Part shown: piece by piece, positions 57,084 to 64,000 of the stretch | How positions within the stretch are numbered: position 1 is the first letter of the stretch | How the letters are laid out: every line of letters starts with the position of its first letter | Assembly: GCF_014203355.1 (NCBI RefSeq) | Contig: NZ_JACHIR010000002.1 | Span: 496,001-560,000 of the forward strand | Length of the DNA stretch: 64,000 bases | From: Kutzneria kofuensis | GTDB lineage: Bacteria; Actinomycetota; Actinomycetes; Mycobacteriales; Pseudonocardiaceae | Direction: 5' to 3' | Notes under the pieces: model-generated | Told to the model about the DNA's origin: nothing | Seen by the model: the letters and a program-made list of their open reading frames with translations, nothing else | Database searches by the model: none | Made by a program: the position numbers and the translations under genes

Positions 57084-57491
57084 ATGGTGACGCATATCGT
57101 CGCGACGACGATCGACTGTGCCGACCCGCACCGCCTGGCCGAGTTCTGGTGCGCCGTCCTCGGCTACCAGACGGTCCAGACCGGCACCAGCACCGACGGC
57201 ACCGCGTTCGTCGAGATCGGTCCGTCCGACTGGGACACCGTCCGCGGCCCTGCCGTGATGTTCGAGCAGGTGGCCGACGTCCCGCCGAAGACCGGCAAGA
57301 ACCGGGTCCACCTGGACATCGCCGCCCCGCCCGGCCGCCACCGGCTCGAGGTGGAGCGCATCCTCGGCCTGGGCGCCGCCCGGGCCGACATCGGCCAGGG
57401 CAACGACGAGCCGTGGACGGTGCTCACCGACCCCGAGGGCAACGAGTTCTGCGTCCTCAACCGTGACGAGCCGTCCGACATCCGGGGGTGA
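57084..57491 (+). CDS. VOC-family protein
   Basis: A 135-residue glyoxalase/bleomycin-resistance-like (vicinal oxygen chelate) protein: HIVATTIDCADPHRLAEFWC, VHLDIAAPPGRHRLEVERI and WTVLTDPEGNEFCVLN, the usual end of actinobacterial VOC proteins. Probable metal-binding His/Glu (H4, H76-type, E in GNEFC). Substrate unknown. A GGGTAT hexamer lies at 57069-57074 with a poor -35 partner. It overlaps the downstream gene by 4 nt. Confidence 0.85.
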   Translation: MVTHIVATTIDCADPHRLAEFWCAVLGYQTVQTGTSTDGTAFVEIGPSDWDTVRGPAVMFEQVADVPPKTGKNRVHLDIAAPPGRHRLEVERILGLGAARADIGQGNDEPWTVLTDPEGNEFCVLNRDEPSDIRG

Positions 57492-58090
57492 CCGCGCCCA
57501 TGCCCAACCGCCAAACCACCGTCAAGCAGCTGCTCGACCGGTTCGGCACCACCTTCGCCCACGAGGCCGGCATCCCCCTTCGCGACAAACCCTCGCCTCT
57601 CTACCAGCTCCTGGTGCTGGCGACCCTCCAGTCCACCCGCATCCGCGCCGACATCGCCGTGTCCGCCGCCCGGGAACTCTTCTCCGCCGGCTTCCGCACC
57701 CCTCAGCGCATGCTCGACGCCACCTGGCAGGAGCGGGTCGACGTCCTCGGCCGCGGCGGCTACGTCCGCTACGACGAGAGCACCGCCACCCGCCTCGGCG
57801 AGGGTGCCCAGCTGCTCCTCGACACGTGGCGCGGCGACCTGCGCCGCATGCGCTCCCCGCACCGCGAGGTCCAGAAGTTCCCGGGAATAGGCGAAACCGG
57901 CGCCGACATCTTCTGCCGCGAGGTCCAGGCCGTCTGGCCCCGGCTGCGGCCCTTCTTCGACCGACGCGCCCTCGACGCCGCCAAACACCACGGCCTCCCC
58001 GACGACCCGCACCGGCTCGCCGAACTGGTCAAGCCGGACCAGGTGGCCACCCTGGCCACGGCCCTGGTCAGGTCGACGCTGAGTCGCTGA
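57488..58090 (+). CDS. HhH-GPD-like DNA glycosylase/endonuclease
   Basis: A 200-residue helix-hairpin-helix DNA-repair-like protein. The HhH motif is KFPGIGETGADIFCREV, and the preceding LLVLATLQSTRIRADI corresponds to the glycosylase core. The catalytic Lys/Asp of endonuclease III and its Fe-S loop are not evident, so activity on damaged bases is uncertain. GTG 57488 overlaps the VOC gene; ATG 57500 is an alternative start. Confidence 0.78.
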   Translation: MTAPMPNRQTTVKQLLDRFGTTFAHEAGIPLRDKPSPLYQLLVLATLQSTRIRADIAVSAARELFSAGFRTPQRMLDATWQERVDVLGRGGYVRYDESTATRLGEGAQLLLDTWRGDLRRMRSPHREVQKFPGIGETGADIFCREVQAVWPRLRPFFDRRALDAAKHHGLPDDPHRLAELVKPDQVATLATALVRSTLSR

Positions 58091-58097
58091 TGGCGAG

Positions 58098-58122
58098 GTT
58101 TGGCCACCTCCCTACGCGGTAC
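58098..58122 (+). promoter_or_regulatory. SigB/SigF-like promoter for the LLM gene
   Basis: GTTT, 15 nt, CGGTAC, ending 10 nt before the ATG at 58133. Confidence 0.4.
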
Positions 58123-58132
58123 CCGTCTGACC

Positions 58133-59107
58133 ATGGTGAGCATCGGATACTTCCTGTCCAGCGAGGAGTTCGGGCCCCGGGAACTGGTCCGGCAGGCCAC
58201 CCTGGCCGAACGCGCCGGCTTCACTCGCCTGTGGATCTCCGACCACTACCACCCGTGGAACCGCCAGCAGGGCAACAGCCCCTTCGTGTGGTCGGTCATC
58301 GGCGCCCTCTCGGAACGCACCACCCTGCCGATCACGACGGCGGTGACCTGCCCGACGGTCCGCATCCACCCGGCGGTCATCGCCCAGGCGGCGGCGACCG
58401 CGGCGGTGCAGTGCGAGGGACGGTTCATCCTCGGCGTCGGCAGCGGGGAAGCCCTCAACGAGCACATCTTCGGCGACCCGTGGCCGACGGCCGACGTCCG
58501 GCTGTCGATGCTGGAAGAGGCGGTGGAGCTGATCCGGGCGCTGCACCGCGGCGGTCCGGTCAGCTACCAGGGCAAGCACTACACGGTCGACCAGGCCGAG
58601 ATCTTCACGCGTCCGCCGCAGCCGGTGCCGATCTACGTCTCCGGCTTCGGCCCCAAGGCCGCCTCCCTGGCCGGCAAGATCGGCGACGGCTTCGTCTGCG
58701 TGCAGCCGGACGCCGATCTGGTCAAGACGTTCCGCGAATCCGGCGGCGACGACCGGCCGACGCAGGGCGGCTTCAAGGTGTGTTACGCGCCCGACGAGCA
58801 GGAGGCCGTCGCGACGGCGCACCGGTTGTGGCCCAACGAACAGCTGCCCGGGGAGCTGGCGCAGGTGTTGCCGAGCCCGCGGCACTTCGAGCAGGCCAGC
58901 ACGCTGGTGACGCCGGAGATGATCGCGAAGGCGGTGCCCTGCGGGCCCGATCCGGATCGGTACGTCGAGCAGCTGCGCGCCTACATCGACGCCGGCTACG
59001 ACGAGGTCTACGTCCAGCAGATCGGGCCCGACCAGGACCAGTTCTTCGAGTTCTGGACGGAGCACGTGCTGCCCCGGGTGCCGGAACTCGCGGCGACGCC
59101 GGCCTAG
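58133..59107 (+). CDS. F420-dependent LLM-class oxidoreductase
   Basis: A 324-residue luciferase-like (LLM) TIM-barrel oxidoreductase: GYFLSSEEFGPRELVRQATL, LWISDHYHPWNRQQGNSPFV, FILGVGSGEALNEHIFGDPW and FVCVQPDADLVKTFRESGGD. These correspond to the F420-dependent G6PD/TIGR03557-like group. It likely uses F420 or FMN to oxidise or reduce an unknown compound. ATG 58133 matches the homologous start; the frame extends to 58100. The stop overlaps the convergent USP stop. Confidence 0.87.
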   Translation: MVSIGYFLSSEEFGPRELVRQATLAERAGFTRLWISDHYHPWNRQQGNSPFVWSVIGALSERTTLPITTAVTCPTVRIHPAVIAQAAATAAVQCEGRFILGVGSGEALNEHIFGDPWPTADVRLSMLEEAVELIRALHRGGPVSYQGKHYTVDQAEIFTRPPQPVPIYVSGFGPKAASLAGKIGDGFVCVQPDADLVKTFRESGGDDRPTQGGFKVCYAPDEQEAVATAHRLWPNEQLPGELAQVLPSPRHFEQASTLVTPEMIAKAVPCGPDPDRYVEQLRAYIDAGYDEVYVQQIGPDQDQFFEFWTEHVLPRVPELAATPA

Positions 59108-59760
59108 CGCACGACGTACACCGGGCACATGGCGTGGTGCAGCGCGGTTCGGGCGGCCAGCCCGAGCTGCGCTCCCCCGCCGATCACCACCAGGTCCGTC
59201 CCCTCCGGAACCGGCGCGGCGGCCCGCTGGCGCTCGACTTCCAGCACGGACCGCGTCAGCTTCGCGAACTCCTTGGCCCGTGCGACCACGACATCGTCGT
59301 CGCCGTCTTCGCCGAGCCAGGCCGTCACCTTGCGGAACTCGCCATGAACGGCCTGCGGACGGCCGCGCACGATGACGACGTCGCACTTCGCCGAGCCGGC
59401 CAGCCGCAGGGCGTTGCGGCCGACACCGAGGTGGCACTTGTGCTGCCCGCGGCAGCCGAGAACCAGTAGTCCGCTCTCCCCCGAGGCGGACAGCAGCATC
59501 GAGGCGGCATCGGCCCCGCTGCTCCGGATCCGGGCCGCGAGCAGCGGATATGGTCGGAGCACGGAGCCGGTTCCGATATCGGTGGGCAGGTCGGCCGGCA
59601 GGTCCTCGAACCGCCGGTCGGCCTCGAACACGTCGAGCTCAAGACCGGCGCGATGCGCGTGGCGGGCGGCCCAGCCGAGAGCGGCCCGCCCCCAGTACGA
59701 ACCGTCCGTGCCGACCGTCACCCGCCCGGGGCGGATGCGCGTCACCTGAGAGGGAATCAT
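59104..59760 (-). CDS. Universal stress protein (UspA family)
   Basis: A 218-residue protein with a USP domain: RVTVGTDGSYWGRAALGWAA at the N terminus, LLVLGCRGQHKCHLGVGRNAL (G-2x-G-9x-G-S/T-like nucleotide motif) and KCDVVIVRGRP. The C-terminal part resembles a second, shorter USP half (DLVVIGGGAQLGLAARTALH). ATP-binding stress protein of unclear mechanism. Start uncertain: ATG 59760 chosen; ATG 59826 is possible. Confidence 0.83.
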   Translation of the reverse strand: MIPSQVTRIRPGRVTVGTDGSYWGRAALGWAARHAHRAGLELDVFEADRRFEDLPADLPTDIGTGSVLRPYPLLAARIRSSGADAASMLLSASGESGLLVLGCRGQHKCHLGVGRNALRLAGSAKCDVVIVRGRPQAVHGEFRKVTAWLGEDGDDDVVVARAKEFAKLTRSVLEVERQRAAAPVPEGTDLVVIGGGAQLGLAARTALHHAMCPVYVVR

Positions 59761-59880
59761 CAGAGCGGTCCGTCGCCGCTCACCGTGTGCCACCACGTGA
59801 ACCCCTGGATTGTGAGACGGTCCCATGTGGACCGTTGCACCGCTGGATGCCCAGCCGGTGGGGGTTTCACACCATATATC

Positions 59881-60027
59881 TCAGTCCAGGCCGCGCACCA
59901 CGTTCGGCTCGTCCTCGCCGTCGGCGGCGAGCTGCGACAGGAACGCCTCGGCCCAGCCTCTGGGCAGCATCACGTCCGTATCGTCCGGAACTGGTCGGGG
60001 CTGGTCGGCCACAGTGTTGTCAGCCAT
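59881..60027 (-). CDS. Small hypothetical protein (48 residues)
   Basis: A 48-residue acidic protein (start MADNTVADQPRPVPDDTDVM, end DGEDEPNVVRGLD). A strong ribosome site (GGGAGGAAAC) precedes the ATG, and a GTGT-N15-GGGTAC promoter lies 38 nt upstream, so it is probably real. No family recognised. Divergent from the large FAD/Fe-S gene. Confidence 0.65.
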   Translation of the reverse strand: MADNTVADQPRPVPDDTDVMLPRGWAEAFLSQLAADGEDEPNVVRGLD

Positions 60028-60065
60028 GTTTCCTCCCTCAACTGAAGGGAAATCCTGTCCCCTAG

Positions 60066-60090
60066 GTACCCGTTCACATGCGCTTGACAC
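60066..60090 (-). promoter_or_regulatory. SigB/SigF-like promoter for the 48-residue gene
   Basis: On the minus strand: GTGT, 15 nt, GGGTAC, ending 38 nt before the ATG at 60027. Confidence 0.5.
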
Positions 60091-60109
60091 CTCGAAGGAG
60101 GCCCGTTCC

Positions 60110-63079
60110 GTGGAGCTGGCGGCGGAGCTGAGCAGGACGGTCAAAGGCGAAGTCAGGTTCGACGCCGGGAGCAGGGCCACCTACTCCACCGACGCCTCCA
60201 ACTACCGCCAGGTGCCCATCGGGGTGGTCGTGCCCAAGACCGTGGAGGACGCGGTCCGCGCGATCCGGGCGTGCCACGAGGCCGGCGTGCCGGTGCTGTC
60301 CCGGGGCGGCGGCACCAGCCTGGCCGGCCAGTGCTGCAACGAGGCCGTGGTGCTGGACTGGTCGAAGTACTGCACGAGACTGGTGTCGGTGGACGTCGCC
60401 GCCAAGACCTGCATCGTCGAGCCGGGCATCGCCCTGGACGAGCTCAACGACCAGCTGGCCAGCCACAACCTGATGGTCGGCCCGAAGCCGTCGACGCACG
60501 TCAGCTGCACCATCGGCGGCATGATCGGCAACAACTCCTGCGGCTCCACCGCGCAGGCCTACGGCAAGATGGTCGACTCGGTGGTACGGCTGGAGATCCT
60601 CACCCACGACGGCTGCCGGGCCTGGGTCGGCGAGACCGACGACGAGGCGTACGAGCGGATCCTCGCCGAGGGCGGCCGGCTGGCCGAGCTGTACCGGGGG
60701 ATGCGCGAGCTCCGCGACACCTACATGTCCGAGATCCGCACCCGGTACCCGAAGATCCCGCGTCGCGTGTCCGGCTACAACCTCGACTCGCTGCTGCCGG
60801 AGAACGGGTTCAACGTGGCGAAAGCCCTGGTGGGCAGCGAAAGCACGCTGGTGACGGTGCTGCGGGCGGAGATCCAGCTGGTCGACGTGCTGCCGGCACG
60901 GACCCTGGTAGTGCTGGGCTTCTCCGACATCACCGCGGCGGCCGACTGCGTACCGGCGATCCTGCCGCACAAGCCGGTCGCGCTGGAGGGCGTCGACGAG
61001 CAGCTGATCCAGCTGGAGCACAGCGAGCACCTGGCCGAGCAGGCCATCAAGCAGCTGCCCAAGGGCAGCGGCTGGCTGATGGTGCAGTTCGCCGGCACCG
61101 ACCAGGAGGAGGTCGACCGGCAGGCGCAGGCGCTGTGCGACGACCTGCACCGCAAGCCCAGCGCCCCCGGCGTCTCCTTCCTGGACGACCCGAGCCGGGA
61201 GGAGGAGCTCTGGCAGGCCAGGGAAGCCGGCCTCGGCGCCACCGCCTACCCGCCCCAGGGCCCGGAGACGCACGAGGGGTGGGAGGACGCCGCCGTTCCG
61301 CCCGAGAAGCTGGGCGACTACCTCCGCGAATTCCGGAGTCTGCTGGAACGGTACGAGTACGAGAACGCGTCCCTGTACGGGCATTTCGGGCAGGGCTGCG
61401 TGCACACCCGTATCCCGTTTGATCTCAAAACGGCCGACGGCGTCGCCAAATATCGCCGCTTCGCCAAGGAAAGCGCCGAACTCGTCGTGTCCTTCGGCGG
61501 CTCGCTGTCCGGCGAGCACGGTGACGGCCAGTCCCGGGGCGAGCTGCTGCCGCTGATGTTCGGCGCCCGCCTGGTCGAGGCGTTCGGCAAGTTCAAGGCG
61601 CTGTTCGACCCCGACGACCTGATGAACCCCGGCAAGGTCGTGCACCCGCACCGGCTGGACGAGAACCTCCGGCAGGGCAGCGACTACCGCCCGTGGGAGC
61701 CGACGACGCACTTCGCCTACCCCGAGGACGACAACCGCTTCGCCAAGGCCGCGGCGCGGTGCGTCGGCGTCGGCAAGTGCCGTGGGCACGAGAGCGGCGT
61801 GATGTGCCCGAGCTACCGGGCGACCCGCGAGGAGGAGCACTCCACCCGCGGCCGGGCCCGGCTGCTGTTCGAGATGCTGAACGGCGAGGTGATCCAGGAC
61901 GGCTGGCGCTCCGACGCCGTGCACGACGCCCTGGACCTCTGCCTGGCGTGCAAGGGATGCAAGAGCGACTGTCCGGTCAATGTGGACATGGCTACCTACA
62001 AGGCGGAGTTCCTCTCCCACCACTACGAGGGCCGGCTGCGCCCGCTGTCGCACTACTCGATGGGCTGGCTGCCGCTGTGGGCCCGCCTCGCCGCCTTCGC
62101 CCCCAGCCTGGTCAACTCCGTTTCCAACCTGCGGCTGGTCAAGGCCCTCGGCGGCATCGCCCGGCAGCGTGAGGTTCCTTTGTTCGCACGGCAGCGCCTC
62201 GTGAAGCGGCTGGCCGGCCGGACCAGCCCCGCCGGGCACCGCGGCAAGGTGCTGCTGTGGCCGGACACCTTCACCAACAACTTCCACCCCGCCATCGGCG
62301 AGGCCGCCGTGCAGGTGTTGGAGGCCGCCGGCTTCGAGGTGATCACTCCTGATCGGACTGTCTGCTGTGGACTCACCTGGATCTCCACCGGCCAGCTCTC
62401 CACCGCCGAGCGGGTCGCCCGTCGCACGCTGGAGACGCTGAAGCCGCAGCTTCGGGACGGCACCCCGATCGTCGTGCTGGAACCCAGCTGCGCCGCAGTG
62501 TTCCGGGACGACCTGCCCCACCTGCTGCACGGCGACCAGGACGCCCACCGGCTCGCCCACCAGACCAAGACGCTCGCCGAAATCCTCACCGAAAAGGCCC
62601 CCGACTGGCGGCCGCCCACCGTCGGTCGGCAGGCCGTCGCGCAACCGCACTGCCACCACCACGCCGTGCTCGGCTTCGACACCGACGAGAAACTCATGCG
62701 CCAGTACGGGATCGACGTCGACGTGCTCGACGCCGGCTGCTGCGGGCTCGCCGGCAACTTCGGCTTCGAGCAGGAGCACTACGACGTGTCCATGGCCTGC
62801 GCCGAGGACAAGCTGCTGCCGTCGCTGCGGGAGGCCGGCGAGGCCACCCTCGTGCTGGCCGACGGCTTCAGCTGCCGCACCCAGATCGACCAGTCCGACG
62901 TCAACCAGCGTCCCATGCACCTTGCCGAAGTGCTTGCGGCTGCGCTACACGGGACGCAGCCGCAACCCGAGCGGCCGTCCGCGCCGAGCAGGGCGGCGCG
63001 GACGGCCGTTGCGGCCGCGGCGGTGGCCGCGGCCGCCGGTCCCGCGCTGGCGTGGCTGTTCCGACGACGCTCCCGCTGA
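60110..63079 (+). CDS. FAD- and [4Fe-4S]-binding dehydrogenase (D-lactate / D-2-hydroxyglutarate type)
   Basis: A 989-residue fusion. Residues ~35-230 are an FAD-binding PCMH domain (PVLSRGGGTSLAGQCC), ~240-540 the FAD oxidase C domain (GEHGDGQSRGELLPLMFG), ~560-660 a two-cluster ferredoxin part (CVGVGKCRGHESGVMCP, CLACKGCKSDCP), and ~720-950 two CCG domains (VCCGLTW, GCCGLAGNFGFE). This is the GlcD+GlpC architecture of YdiJ-type D-2-hydroxyglutarate or D-lactate dehydrogenases that feed quinone. A C-terminal hydrophobic helix (AVAAAAVAAAAGPALAWLF) may anchor it. GTG 60110 chosen because of AAGGAGG 8 nt upstream; upstream frame has no RBS. Confidence 0.87.
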   Translation: MELAAELSRTVKGEVRFDAGSRATYSTDASNYRQVPIGVVVPKTVEDAVRAIRACHEAGVPVLSRGGGTSLAGQCCNEAVVLDWSKYCTRLVSVDVAAKTCIVEPGIALDELNDQLASHNLMVGPKPSTHVSCTIGGMIGNNSCGSTAQAYGKMVDSVVRLEILTHDGCRAWVGETDDEAYERILAEGGRLAELYRGMRELRDTYMSEIRTRYPKIPRRVSGYNLDSLLPENGFNVAKALVGSESTLVTVLRAEIQLVDVLPARTLVVLGFSDITAAADCVPAILPHKPVALEGVDEQLIQLEHSEHLAEQAIKQLPKGSGWLMVQFAGTDQEEVDRQAQALCDDLHRKPSAPGVSFLDDPSREEELWQAREAGLGATAYPPQGPETHEGWEDAAVPPEKLGDYLREFRSLLERYEYENASLYGHFGQGCVHTRIPFDLKTADGVAKYRRFAKESAELVVSFGGSLSGEHGDGQSRGELLPLMFGARLVEAFGKFKALFDPDDLMNPGKVVHPHRLDENLRQGSDYRPWEPTTHFAYPEDDNRFAKAAARCVGVGKCRGHESGVMCPSYRATREEEHSTRGRARLLFEMLNGEVIQDGWRSDAVHDALDLCLACKGCKSDCPVNVDMATYKAEFLSHHYEGRLRPLSHYSMGWLPLWARLAAFAPSLVNSVSNLRLVKALGGIARQREVPLFARQRLVKRLAGRTSPAGHRGKVLLWPDTFTNNFHPAIGEAAVQVLEAAGFEVITPDRTVCCGLTWISTGQLSTAERVARRTLETLKPQLRDGTPIVVLEPSCAAVFRDDLPHLLHGDQDAHRLAHQTKTLAEILTEKAPDWRPPTVGRQAVAQPHCHHHAVLGFDTDEKLMRQYGIDVDVLDAGCCGLAGNFGFEQEHYDVSMACAEDKLLPSLREAGEATLVLADGFSCRTQIDQSDVNQRPMHLAEVLAAALHGTQPQPERPSAPSRAARTAVAAAAVAAAAGPALAWLFRRRSR

Positions 63080-63122
63080 GCAAAGGAAATGGCCCCGGTT
63101 CACCGGGGCCATTCCTTTGCTC
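63078..63122. terminator. Strong bidirectional hairpin terminator
   Basis: Near-perfect stem of about 21 bp: GAGCAAAGGAAATGGCCCCGG pairs with its complement ending CATTCCTTTGCTC. It lies between the convergent FAD/Fe-S and GH15 genes and overlaps both stops. Confidence 0.85.
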
Positions 63123-64000
63123 ACTGCCACCCGCGCGACAACCTCGCCGCGCACTCCAGCAACATCCCGTGCACAAAAGCTTGCGGGATGTTGCCGCGCA
63201 GCTGCCGCTGGCCGACGTCGTACTCCTCGGTGAACAGCCCGGGCGGCCCGCAGGAGGCGCGGTTGCGTTCGAACCGGCGGGCGGCGGAGATGGCGTCGCC
63301 CTGTTGGTGTTCGGCGAGGGCGAGCCAGAAGCCGCACACGAGGAAAGCCCCTTCGGCGGCGCCGAGTTTCCGTTCGTCGTGACGGAAGCGGTAGACGTAG
63401 CCGTCGCGGCCGAGGTCCTCCTGGACGGCGCGCACGGTGGCGATGCTGCGCGGGTCGTCGGCGGGCAGCGCACCGCGCAATGCCGGCAGCAGCAGGGAAG
63501 CATCGACAGAATCGTCGTCTATGGATCGTTGCCAGTGGCCACGCGGATGCAGGGAAGTCCGGGCGGTCTCGGCCAGGATGGCATCGGCCAGGGCCGTGCA
63601 CCGGTTCGCCATCATGAACTTGGCGGTGCGTCGAAGGCCGGCCACGCAGATCAGGTTGGAATGGGTCCAGGACCGGTCCTCCAGTTCCCACACGCCGGCC
63701 TCGGTCTTGCGCCACTGCTGCTCGATGGCGTCGATGGCGACGTCGATGGCCCGCTCCGCGTCGGCCGTCAGGTGGTCGTGCTCGGCGGCCGCGCCGAACA
63801 GCAGCAGCGCCTCGCCGAAGGCGTCCAGCTGGAACTGGTGCCGCACGCGGTTGCCGACCCGGTCGGTGCCGCCGGGATAGCCGGGAAGGTCGAGTTCACG
63901 CTGGTCGGGGATCTGCCCGCCGGTGACGGTGTACGCCGGCTTGAGGTCGGGCCCGTGCTCGATCAGCCGTTCGGCGACGAAACGGACGGCGTCGTCCATG
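63121..64000 (-). CDS. Glycoside hydrolase family 15-like protein, C-terminal part
   Basis: About 292 residues; the gene continues past the right end of the window. Pattern: VRHQFQLDAFGEALLLF (family 15 active-site region with the Glu), SWTHSNLICVAGLRRTAKF, and FRHDERKLGAAEGAFLVCGFW near the C terminus, as in GH15 glucoamylases, glucodextranases and trehalases. A trehalase or glucan-hydrolase role would suit the stress context, but the substrate is not known. Confidence 0.82.
   Translation of the reverse strand, partial: MDDAVRFVAERLIEHGPDLKPAYTVTGGQIPDQRELDLPGYPGGTDRVGNRVRHQFQLDAFGEALLLFGAAAEHDHLTADAERAIDVAIDAIEQQWRKTEAGVWELEDRSWTHSNLICVAGLRRTAKFMMANRCTALADAILAETARTSLHPRGHWQRSIDDDSVDASLLLPALRGALPADDPRSIATVRAVQEDLGRDGYVYRFRHDERKLGAAEGAFLVCGFWLALAEHQQGDAISAARRFERNRASCGPPGLFTEEYDVGQRQLRGNIPQAFVHGMLLECAARLSRGWQ

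Noticed and set aside
60074-62920. A minus-strand frame of 948 codons opposite the FAD/Fe-S dehydrogenase
   Set aside because: Low-complexity product (Gln, His, Gly, Val-rich), no ribosome site; shadow of a well-defined gene.
1-64000. CRISPR arrays, tRNA or rRNA genes, riboswitches
   Set aside because: No regularly spaced direct repeats, no tRNA-like cloverleaf with a CCA-type 3' end, and no rRNA-like sequence were noticed; a covariance-model search would be needed to exclude small RNAs.

Overview
The window is very GC-rich, with GTG starts, 4-nt ATGA/GTGA gene overlaps, WhiB, a BTAD/SARP-type regulator, F420-type LLM oxidoreductase, DUF222/HNH 13E12 genes and many small actinobacterial DUF proteins. 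This points to an actinobacterium, probably a Pseudonocardiales-type filamentous genus. That assignment is inferred from gene families only; no rRNA or tRNA gene was seen to confirm it.

Layout. (1) 1-7.7 kb: stress and metal genes (DUF4383 tail, hemerythrin, a Mn-catalase/Nramp operon, a BTAD regulator, a cation/Ca antiporter, DUF3618, DUF3072, PrsW, DUF2188, a DUF2231-Rieske fusion). (2) 7.7-15.7 kb: an FAD/NAD(P)-binding protein overlapping a YbdK/GCS2-type ligase; a minus-strand operon with an MBL hydrolase and a formaldehyde-dehydrogenase-like ADH; a PP2C phosphatase; topoisomerase IB. (3) 15.8-22.5 kb: the most pathway-like block. A minus-strand run of ligase, PLP decarboxylase, M20 amidohydrolase, second ligase and haem-oxygenase-like diiron enzyme converges on a HemK2-like methyltransferase and a CDGSH Fe-S protein. 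(4) 22.6-24.2 kb and 55.5-57.0 kb: two copies of a 13E12-type HNH element. In each, the gene lies between two ~120-bp long-palindrome repeats in inverted orientation; the second copy is frameshifted. (5) 24.2-28.6 kb: an uncharacterised hydrolase pair, hemerythrin 2, ChaB and an SDR. (6) 28.7-35.2 kb: a signalling cluster with a 1480-residue sensor/kinase/receiver/phosphatase/anti-sigma protein, STAS, WhiB, a shrunken CheB, a STAS-HATPase and a CheR/PAS remnant. (7) 35.4-44.7 kb: transporters, DUF2231, flavodoxin, and a BrkB-DUF47-Pit phosphate operon. (8) 44.7-49.2 kb: a PoxB-like TPP enzyme with an orphan cytochrome oxidase subunit I, DUF6328 and SRPBCC. (9) 49.3-55.4 kb: an Mrp/Mbh-type antiporter operon without a full MrpA, then an SDR and a BaeRF2/Vms1-like protein. 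(10) 57.1-64 kb: VOC, HhH glycosylase, LLM oxidoreductase, universal stress protein, a large FAD/Fe-S dehydrogenase and a partial GH15.

A unifying observation: at least 15 of these genes carry a sequence of the form GNNT (often GTTT/GATT/GGTT), 15-16 nt, GGGTA(T/C/G) just upstream of the start. This resembles promoters of the SigB/SigF general-stress family of actinobacteria. The window also encodes PP2C/STAS/HATPase partner-switching proteins of the kind that control such sigma factors. I infer that much of the region is a clustered general-stress (oxidative, osmotic, desiccation, metal) regulon, interrupted by the HNH elements and by the possible small-molecule operon in block 3.
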